Shown here: piece after piece, positions 1 through 4,870 of the stretch | How the letters are laid out: each line of letters opens with the position of its first letter | Numbering within the stretch: the stretch's first letter is position 1 | From: Flavobacteriaceae bacterium | GTDB taxonomy: Bacteria > Bacteroidota > Bacteroidia > Flavobacteriales > Flavobacteriaceae | Direction: 5' to 3' | NCBI GenBank assembly: GCA_029253805.1 | Contig: JAQWYU010000221.1 | Coordinates: 1-5,715 of the forward strand | DNA: 5,715 nucleotides | Notes under the pieces: model-generated | Told to the model about the DNA's origin: nothing | The model's input: only the letters and a program-made list of their open reading frames with translations | Databases searched by the model: none | Position numbers and translations under genes: made by a program

Positions 1-1848
1 CGAAACTGTTTCAGGGTTACAATTAATCATAATAGTTTCATAACCACACTCTGCAGCAGCTAATACTCCGTGTACACAACAATAGTCAAATTCTATTCCT
101 TGACCGATTCGATTAGGACCTGAACCTAAAACAATTACTTTTTTCTTTTCTGAAATTATACTTTCATTTTCAGAAAATCGCATACCATCAGCTATTTCCA
201 TATCGCTTTCAAAAGTTGAATAGTAATATGGGGTTTTTGCTTGAAATTCAGCAGCACAAGTATCTACTAATTTGTAGACTCTATTCACACCTAATTCTTC
301 ACGCTTTTTATAAACTTGACTCTCCAAACAACCTAACATGTGAGCAATTTGTCGATCACCATATCCCTTTTGCTTAGCTTCTAGTAGAAGTGGTTTTTTT
401 ATGGATTTTATTTCAAATAATGAAATTTCATTTTTTAACAAATATAATTCTTCATATTGTTTCAAAAACCACATATCAATTTTTGTAATTTCATGAATAC
501 GACTCAATGGAATTCCCATCTGGATAGCATCATAAATTATAAAAACTCTATCCCATGACGGATATGTCAGTTTATCAATAATCTGATTATAATCTTTGCT
601 TTCTTTACCATCAGCTCCTAAACCATTTCGTTTAATCTCAAGAGACTGTGTCGCTTTATGAAGTGCCTCTTGAAATGAACGCCCGATACACATGACTTCA
701 CCTACAGACTTCATTTGCAAACCTAATTTGCGATCTGATCCTTCAAATTTATCAAAATTCCAACGTGGAATTTTGACAATTACATAATCTAAAGTTGGTT
801 CAAACAAAGCTGAAGTAGACTTAGTAATTTGATTACTTAATTCATCTAAGTGATAACCTAAAGCTAACTTTGATGCAATTTTTGCAATTGGATAACCAGT
901 AGCTTTACTTGCCAGTGCTGAAGATCTGGAAACACGTGGATTGATTTCTATAGCTATTATATCTTCTTTTTCATCAGGAGATACTGCAAATTGCACATTA
1001 CACCCACCTGCAAAATCTCCAATACTACGCATCATGTGTATAGCCATATCACGCATTTTTTGATATGTGATATCACTGAGTGTCATGGCAGGTGCTACAG
1101 TTATTGAATCCCCAGTATGAATACCCATTGGATCCATATTTTCAATTGAACAAATAATGACAACATTATTGTTAGAATCTCTCAATAACTCGAGTTCATA
1201 TTCTTTCCAGCCTATTAAAGCTTTGTCGATCATAACTTCGTGAATTGGAGAAATTTCTAAACCTCGAGTTAATAATTCATCAAAATCTTCTTCTTTATAA
1301 ACTATAGCGGCTCCATCACCTCCTAAAGTGAAAGACGCTCTAATTACTAGAGGAAAGCCAAATTCTTGAGCAATTTCTTTACCTTTAAGATATGAAGTTG
1401 CTGTAGCTTGCGGAGCCATTGGAATTCCAATCTTTAACATTAATTCACGAAATTTTTCTCTGTCTTCTGTGATATTAATAGCATCTATATCTACTCCAAT
1501 AATATCTACTCCAAAATCAGTCCAGATGCCTTTTTCGTCTGCCTCAATACATAGGTTTAAAGCAGTCTGCCCACCCATTGTAGGTAAAACAGCGTCAATA
1601 TGAGGGTGTTCTTCCAAAATTTTAATGATAGACTTAGTCGTTAAAGGCAATAAATAAACATGATCCGCCATTACTGGATCAGTCATAATTGTTGCAGGGT
1701 TAGAATTAATTAAAATGGTTTCTATACCATCTTCTTTAAGCGAGCGAAGTGCTTGGGTACCAGAATAATCAAATTCACAAGCCTGGCCGATCACTATTGG
1801 TCCAGAGCCTATGATTAAAATAGATTTCAGATTTTTACTTTTTGGCAT
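1..1848 (-). CDS. carB: Carbamoyl-phosphate synthase large subunit, N-terminal 616 residues (3' end outside window)
   Basis: The large subunit makes carbamoyl phosphate from bicarbonate, ammonia (channelled from the CarA glutaminase) and two ATP, feeding pyrimidine and arginine synthesis in the cytoplasm. The reading frame is open from the ATG at 1848 to the window edge. Residues 11-30 carry the first nucleotide-binding signature (LIIGSGPIVIGQACEFDYSG). LPTMGGQTALN is at 88-98, the ATP-grasp core RASFTLGGDG at 170-179, and MDPMGIHTGDSI at 238-249. The metal-binding segment EINPRVSRSSALASKATGYP is at 301-320. The oligomerisation region follows at about 400-550. The second synthetase half then begins with VLGSGPNRIGQGIEFDY at 573-589. 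Family members are about 950-1070 residues, so roughly the last third (second ATP-grasp core and MGS-like allosteric domain) lies left of position 1. No frameshift is seen. The gene is downstream of rpmH on the same strand, separated from it by a terminator. The identification is very secure. Confidence 0.98.
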   Translation of the reverse strand, partial: MPKSKNLKSILIIGSGPIVIGQACEFDYSGTQALRSLKEDGIETILINSNPATIMTDPVMADHVYLLPLTTKSIIKILEEHPHIDAVLPTMGGQTALNLCIEADEKGIWTDFGVDIIGVDIDAINITEDREKFRELMLKIGIPMAPQATATSYLKGKEIAQEFGFPLVIRASFTLGGDGAAIVYKEEDFDELLTRGLEISPIHEVMIDKALIGWKEYELELLRDSNNNVVIICSIENMDPMGIHTGDSITVAPAMTLSDITYQKMRDMAIHMMRSIGDFAGGCNVQFAVSPDEKEDIIAIEINPRVSRSSALASKATGYPIAKIASKLALGYHLDELSNQITKSTSALFEPTLDYVIVKIPRWNFDKFEGSDRKLGLQMKSVGEVMCIGRSFQEALHKATQSLEIKRNGLGADGKESKDYNQIIDKLTYPSWDRVFIIYDAIQMGIPLSRIHEITKIDMWFLKQYEELYLLKNEISLFEIKSIKKPLLLEAKQKGYGDRQIAHMLGCLESQVYKKREELGVNRVYKLVDTCAAEFQAKTPYYYSTFESDMEIADGMRFSENESIISEKKKVIVLGSGPNRIGQGIEFDYCCVHGVLAAAECGYETIMINCNPETVS

Positions 1849-1882
1849 TTTTAATGTAATTGACAGTGTTAAAATTTAATAT

Positions 1883-1911
1883 CAAAATTAGTTAACGTTT
1901 AGATAAAAAAA
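1883..1911 (-). promoter_or_regulatory. Candidate carB promoter
   Basis: On the minus strand, positions 1890-1883 read TAATTTTG, a full match to the Bacteroidota -7 consensus TAnnTTTG. No TTG lies 17-23 nt upstream. That position is occupied by the T run of the rpmH terminator (TTTT against TTTG). Transcription would start near 1876-1878, giving a leader of about 30 nt before the carB ATG. It is plausible because a terminator separates carB from rpmH, but the -7 motif is short and frequent in AT-rich DNA. Confidence 0.35.
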
Positions 1912-1937
1912 AAGGTATTGCTGTTAGCAATACCTTT
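1905..1937 (-). terminator. Intrinsic terminator downstream of rpmH
   Basis: A perfect 12-bp inverted repeat (AAAGGTATTGCT at 1911-1922, AGCAATACCTTT at 1926-1937) encloses a 3-nt loop. On the minus strand it is followed by an uninterrupted T run that begins inside the stem and extends to 1905. It starts 24 nt past the rpmH stop codon. The polarity fits termination of rpmH, not of a plus-strand transcript. This is the clearest terminator in the window. Confidence 0.9.
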
Positions 1938-1942
1938 AAAAT

Positions 1943-1958
1943 ATTAACAATTGTTAAT
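1943..1958. repeat. 16-bp perfect palindrome between rpmH stop and terminator
   Basis: The sequence ATTAACAATTGTTAAT is its own reverse complement. It sits 2 nt past the rpmH stop and 5 nt before the terminator stem. Having no spacer, it resembles a dimeric DNA-binding site more than an RNA hairpin. It could also arise by chance in such AT-rich DNA, and no regulator is suggested by the neighbours. Confidence 0.4.
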
Positions 1959-1960
1959 CA

Positions 1961-2119
1961 TTATTTCTTGTGTTGAAGTTCTGAGGAAACACTAATTCTC
2001 TTTCTACCTTTAGCACGTCTTCTGGACAAAACCTTTCTTCCATTGGCTGAAGCCATTCTTTCTCTAAAACCATGTTTGTTCTTTCTTTTTCTTTTTGATG
2101 GTTGAAATGTTCTTTTCAT
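1961..2119 (-). CDS. rpmH: 50S ribosomal protein L34
   Basis: A 52-residue, extremely basic protein of the large ribosomal subunit. It opens with the diagnostic L34 sequence [22 protein letters not shown] and continues with [24 protein letters not shown], both near-universal in the family. L34 is usually 44-46 residues; Bacteroidota versions carry a short C-terminal extension as here (SSELQHKK). The start is fixed by the family N-terminus. The upstream leader is A/T-rich (AAAAATATATTAAG just before ATG) with no Shine-Dalgarno sequence, as is normal in this phylum. The gene has its own good promoter and terminator and so looks monocistronic. In many bacteria rpmH lies beside rnpA and dnaA; neither is visible here. 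Confidence 0.97.
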   Translation of the reverse strand: MKRTFQPSKRKRKNKHGFRERMASANGRKVLSRRRAKGRKRISVSSELQHKK

Positions 2120-2190
2120 CTTAATATATTTTTAGAACTGTGTTTTGTGCTATCAGTACTGGATTGATTTTTTTCGTAAAAAACGCTGGG

Positions 2191-2221
2191 CAAATATACA
2201 AAGACTTTTTGCTTTGACAAA
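2191..2221 (-). promoter_or_regulatory. rpmH promoter
   Basis: On the minus strand a -33 box TTTG (2221-2218) is followed by 19 nt and a -7 box TATATTTG (2198-2191). This matches the Bacteroidota primary-sigma consensus in both boxes and in spacing. Transcription should begin near 2184-2186, giving a leader of about 65 nt before the rpmH ATG at 2119. The -33 box is one base from the -33 box of the opposing promoter. Confidence 0.75.
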
Positions 2222-2242
2222 TCATATTTTAAAATAATTTTG
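2213..2242 (+). promoter_or_regulatory. Promoter of the TPR-like membrane protein gene
   Basis: A -33 box TTTG (2213-2216) is followed by 18 nt and a -7 box TAATTTTG (2235-2242), a full match to the Bacteroidota consensus. The predicted start point is near 2247-2249, about 38-40 nt before the ATG at 2287. A second -7-like element, TACATTTG (2255-2262), lies just downstream but has no TTG at the right distance. It could serve as a weaker alternative start. Confidence 0.65.
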
Positions 2243-2286
2243 ATTTGTTTTTACTACATTTGTCACAGGAAAATAAAACAACTATC

Positions 2287-2856
2287 ATGTTCAATAAAAA
2301 TATAAAACTAGTTCTAGCTATTTCAATAATCGCGTATGCAATATATCAAATTACTGAGACCTTCGTGGGTAATGGAGTGATACTCATATTTCTAGCTCTT
2401 ATTTTTGTATTTCTTTACTTTAAAAATGAAATTATCTTATTAGCATTTCTTAAACTACGTAAGCAAGATTTTCCCGCAACAGATCGCATTTTAAACAGAA
2501 TAAAAAACCCAAAGTCAGCTTTAACTCAAAAACAGCATGGTTATTACAACTTTCTTAAGGGAATTATGGTCTCTCAAACCAATATGAATGCTGCAGAAAA
2601 ATACTTTAAAGATGCTGTCAGCCTTGGACTTTCTATGGATCATGATTTAGCTATGGCCAAACTAAATCTAGCTGGAATTTCATTTACAAAACGTCGAAAG
2701 CAAGAAGCTCAAAAATTACTGCAAGAGGCTCAAAAACTAGACAAGAGAAATATGTTATCAGAACAAATTAAAATGATGAAACAGCAAATGAAAAAAGCGA
2801 CAATGCCGAATCAACATTTTGGTGGTGGACACCAACGCGGAGGCAAAAGAAGATAA
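2287..2856 (+). CDS. Small membrane-anchored TPR-like protein, function unknown
   Basis: A 189-residue protein that I do not recognise as a characterised family. Two hydrophobic segments at about 7-21 and 30-55 (VILIFLALIFVFLYF, then a polar step and IILLAFL) suggest a membrane hairpin. The rest is soluble and helical. Residues 84-115 (YYNFLKGIMVSQTNMNAAEKYF...) and 122-155 (AMAKLNLAGISF...EAQKLLQEAQKL) have the small/large residue spacing of two tetratricopeptide repeats, which usually bind proteins. The C-terminus is basic and Gly/His-rich (QHFGGGHQRGGKRR). The frame stays open upstream to a TTG at 2245, but that codon lies at or before the predicted transcription start, so the ATG at 2287 is preferred. 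The AGGA at 2267-2270 is too far away to act as a Shine-Dalgarno for it. The stop abuts the stop of the convergent transglycosylase. Confidence 0.85.
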   Translation: MFNKNIKLVLAISIIAYAIYQITETFVGNGVILIFLALIFVFLYFKNEIILLAFLKLRKQDFPATDRILNRIKNPKSALTQKQHGYYNFLKGIMVSQTNMNAAEKYFKDAVSLGLSMDHDLAMAKLNLAGISFTKRRKQEAQKLLQEAQKLDKRNMLSEQIKMMKQQMKKATMPNQHFGGGHQRGGKRR

Positions 2857-3774
2857 TTAGTTATAATATCCTTTTTTAGGTATCTCTAAGTAATATATTT
2901 TATTTGACTTATTATTTAAAAAATTCTCCCTTAGCCACGGATTATGAATTTTGAGTTGTTTATAGTTTAATTCAAATTTTAAAGCAAAATTTACAAAATC
3001 AGATACCGCTGTATCTACCTCAACCTTGTATGTTGGAATAGATGCATATAAATGTTTTTCTGAAAAATTAAACCCGTACTTTTTTGGATTTGTAATGATT
3101 TCTTTTAGGGCTACAATTCTAAACAGATACCTTCCAGTTTCTTGCCCTAGCAGTAAATCATAATAGCTTGACACCTTCTGACGCTCTAATTTTCCTGAAA
3201 TCCCAGCAACACCTGCATTATAAGAAGCCGCTGCTAAAGTCCAATTGCCAAATTTAGCTTTCGACTTTAATAAGTATTTACACGCTACTACTGTCGCAAG
3301 TTCTAGATTATTACGCTCATCAACATTTGAATTAATTTCTAAACCATATTCTTTTCCAGTTCGTTTCATTATTTGCCAAAAGCCTTTAGCTCCCGCTGGA
3401 GAGGTTACATTTTGTAGACCACTTTCTATCAGCGCTAAATATTTAAAATCATCTGGAACGCCATAAGATTCTAAAATGGGTTCAATAACAGAGAAATATC
3501 GATGAGCTCTTTTGAATAATAGTAAGCCGTTAGATTGCCAATAGGTATTAACTAGTAGTTCGCGATCAATTCGTTCACGAATATCTGGAATATGAATTGG
3601 CATAGCTTCGCCAGAGAAATCTAACTTTTCTGGAATATCAATAGCGTAAACATTGTATCCGTTCTCAGGAATGTGTTCATCAACTGGATTTGATTTACTT
3701 GAAAAAGCGAAAAATATAAATGTACATATAAGCAGAATGAAAAGAGAAATGGAAATATTTTTAATGCGATTCAT
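2857..3774 (-). CDS. Membrane-anchored lytic transglycosylase (SLT/MltD-like)
   Basis: A 305-residue murein lytic transglycosylase that should cleave the MurNAc-GlcNAc bond to give 1,6-anhydro ends in the periplasm. Residues 7-25 form one hydrophobic signal or anchor segment. The SLT domain covers about 90-230. The catalytic Glu is E117 in ALIESGLQN, followed by SPAGAKGFWQIM (125-136), the AAASYNAG motif (181-188) and ETGRYLFRIVALKEI (212-226). These motifs and their order match the MltD-type family 1 enzymes. MltD itself is longer and carries LysM repeats. Here residues 249-300 (YKVEVDTAVSDFVNFALKF...NPWLRENF...YLEIPKKG) look like a single divergent LysM-like module. The gene lies 35 nt downstream of the hydrolase gene on the same strand, probably co-transcribed. 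Substrate specificity and endo/exo mode cannot be read from the sequence. Confidence 0.93.
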   Translation of the reverse strand: MNRIKNISISLFILLICTFIFFAFSSKSNPVDEHIPENGYNVYAIDIPEKLDFSGEAMPIHIPDIRERIDRELLVNTYWQSNGLLLFKRAHRYFSVIEPILESYGVPDDFKYLALIESGLQNVTSPAGAKGFWQIMKRTGKEYGLEINSNVDERNNLELATVVACKYLLKSKAKFGNWTLAAASYNAGVAGISGKLERQKVSSYYDLLLGQETGRYLFRIVALKEIITNPKKYGFNFSEKHLYASIPTYKVEVDTAVSDFVNFALKFELNYKQLKIHNPWLRENFLNNKSNKIYYLEIPKKGYYN

Positions 3775-3809
3775 AACAAAAATTCTTATTAGTTTGATAA
3801 AAAAATGGT

Positions 3810-4490
3810 TTATTCTTGGTCGTTAATAAATTTAGGTAAGTTTTCATTAAGCCACTTATGTTTGTTCAAGATCATTACATGAGTACCTCCTTTAACTACA
3901 ACACAATCTTTTATGTTGTTTATTGGAAAAATTGTATCTAAATCTCCATGAATATGAATTAAATTTGGATCATGTGATACCTGTTTCCACAGTACTACTT
4001 GTTCTATTGCCCAATCTAAATAGCGTTTGTCTGTTATTGACAAATAAAGTTTATATAAATCCAGTCGCTTGGTTATAGTCTTATTAAATGCAAATTTAGA
4101 TAATAAATCAATATTCTGAGCAAACAAACTAGTTGGTACTAATTTGTATGCCTTGGTTTTACCCGCTAATTGAAGATGTATTGGTAATTCGTCACGGTTT
4201 TTAACACTTGAAATAATTATGATTTTCTTAAAACAACGAACTAAACCCATCTCTTGTGCAATTATACCACCAAAGGAGACTCCGATTAAAACAGCATTCT
4301 CGTGCATAATTTCTTTACAAAAACGCAAAGCGTAGTCAACTATTGACTCGTTATAGTATGGAATCATCCATTCTAAATAGTACATATCAAAAATATCTGT
4401 ATCAAGTTTTATATTTTTAAATATACTAGGATTAGCAGCTAATCCTGGCAAAAAATAAACTGGAATTTTCATTTTTTGTTGAGGCACCAT
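3810..4490 (-). CDS. Alpha/beta hydrolase
   Basis: A 226-residue alpha/beta-hydrolase-fold protein, slightly short for the family and without a signal peptide, hence likely cytoplasmic. Residues 11-24 (VYFLPGLAANPSIF) form the first strand and oxyanion-hole region. The nucleophile elbow is GVSFGG with Ser72. The acid is probably Asp185 in HGDLDTIFP (181-189), and the base is His204 in GGTHVM. The complete triad argues for an active enzyme. The segment at 100-165 is probably a small helical cap. The substrate is unknown: esterase, thioesterase or C-C hydrolase are all possible. The start could be the ATG at 4490 or the one at 4472 (residue 7), which begins MKIPVYFLPG just before the first strand; an in-frame stop lies shortly upstream of 4490. 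It is the first gene of a probable two-gene operon with the transglycosylase. Confidence 0.9.
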   Translation of the reverse strand: MVPQQKMKIPVYFLPGLAANPSIFKNIKLDTDIFDMYYLEWMIPYYNESIVDYALRFCKEIMHENAVLIGVSFGGIIAQEMGLVRCFKKIIIISSVKNRDELPIHLQLAGKTKAYKLVPTSLFAQNIDLLSKFAFNKTITKRLDLYKLYLSITDKRYLDWAIEQVVLWKQVSHDPNLIHIHGDLDTIFPINNIKDCVVVKGGTHVMILNKHKWLNENLPKFINDQE

Positions 4491-4503
4491 AATATTAAAT
4501 TAA

Positions 4504-4531
4504 TTGGTTAGGTATATTTTTTGTAATTTTG
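4504..4531 (+). promoter_or_regulatory. Promoter of the GNAT-like gene
   Basis: TTG (4504-4506), 17 nt, then TAATTTTG (4524-4531) fit the Bacteroidota promoter consensus. Transcription would start near 4537, leaving a leader of about 35 nt before the ATG at 4572. An AAGGAAGG stretch at 4533-4541 lies at the predicted start point, about 30 nt from the ATG, so it is not a functional Shine-Dalgarno for this gene. Confidence 0.6.
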
Positions 4532-4571
4532 CAAAGGAAGGTAAATTTTAACTTCAACCAAATCTCATCAT

Positions 4572-4868
4572 ATGTTTCACACATCAAACCTAACGGACAA
4601 CAGTTTTTTACGACAATATGAGCTTAAAGTTGGTTCAGAACTCGCTACTCTTGAATACTCCCAACAAGAAAGAAAAATTTTCTTAACAAAACTAAATATT
4701 CCTGAAGTTTTAATGTCTGAATCTTTTTTAGAAGGCTTCATAAAATTAGTACTAGAAAACATCATTGAGAAAGAAATAAGTGTTGTTCCCACGAGCCCTC
4801 CAGTTGCAAAGTTTATTAAAAGAAATCGTCGCTACAGAAAAATGCTTCCTGTAGGGATTCGTATCTAA
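4572..4868 (+). CDS. Small GNAT-like protein (COG2388 type) lacking the acetyl-CoA loop
   Basis: A 98-residue protein resembling the small single-domain GNAT-like proteins of the COG2388/YjdJ type. Residues 12-45 (FLRQYELKVGSELATLEYSQQERKIFLTKLNIPEV) match the opening strands, where relatives have an E-x-x-G-E-L-A-x-L-x-Y pattern. Residues 70-90 (SVVPTSPPVAKFIKRNRRYRK) match the conserved V-V-P-x-x-P-x-V-A-x-F-I-x-x-N/H-x-x-Y end. Between them, where active relatives have R/Q-x-x-G-x-G/A for the acetyl-CoA pyrophosphate, this protein has LMSESFLEGFIKLVLENI with no such glycine pair. It may therefore not be a catalytic acetyltransferase. Only one ATG fits at the 5' end. It has its own promoter and diverges from the hydrolase gene. 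The fold assignment is by pattern recognition, and the function is unknown. Confidence 0.82.
   Translation: MFHTSNLTDNSFLRQYELKVGSELATLEYSQQERKIFLTKLNIPEVLMSESFLEGFIKLVLENIIEKEISVVPTSPPVAKFIKRNRRYRKMLPVGIRI
4585..4616 (-). promoter_or_regulatory. Candidate promoter of the hydrolase-transglycosylase operon
   Basis: On the minus strand TTG (4616-4614), 21 nt, then TAGGTTTG (4592-4585) match the phylum consensus. The start point would be near 4578, giving a leader of about 88 nt before the ATG at 4490. The element lies inside the first codons of the divergent GNAT-like gene, so the two transcripts would overlap at their 5' ends. No better -7 box is seen between 4491 and 4571 on this strand. Confidence 0.4.
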
Positions 4869-4870
4869 AT

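Noticed and set aside
2154..2161. CAGTACTG palindrome in the rpmH leader
   Set aside because: At 8 bp with only imperfect flanking symmetry it is short enough to be chance. No attenuator or riboswitch-like structure could be built around it.
2245..2286. Upstream TTG start giving the TPR-like protein 14 extra residues
   Set aside because: The TTG lies at or before the predicted transcription start. The extra residues look like translated leader, and an ATG directly precedes a plausible membrane-protein N-terminus at 2287.
2850..2866. Possible bidirectional terminator at the TPR/transglycosylase junction
   Set aside because: Only a 4-bp all-A/T stem (ATAA/TTAT) can be drawn, too weak to act as an intrinsic terminator.
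3245..3466. Plus-strand 73-codon open frame inside the transglycosylase gene
   Set aside because: It lies wholly antisense to the conserved SLT catalytic region, has no promoter or recognisable protein character, and is best explained as a shadow frame.
3724..3735. Lipoprotein signal at Cys17 of the transglycosylase
   Set aside because: The residues before Cys (L-L-I) do not fit a lipobox, and the hydrophobic stretch continues past the cysteine, so a signal anchor is more likely.
4577..4792. Minus-strand 71-codon open frame antisense to the GNAT-like gene
   Set aside because: It mirrors the codons of the GNAT-like gene, whose family resemblance is clear, and shows no recognisable domain of its own.
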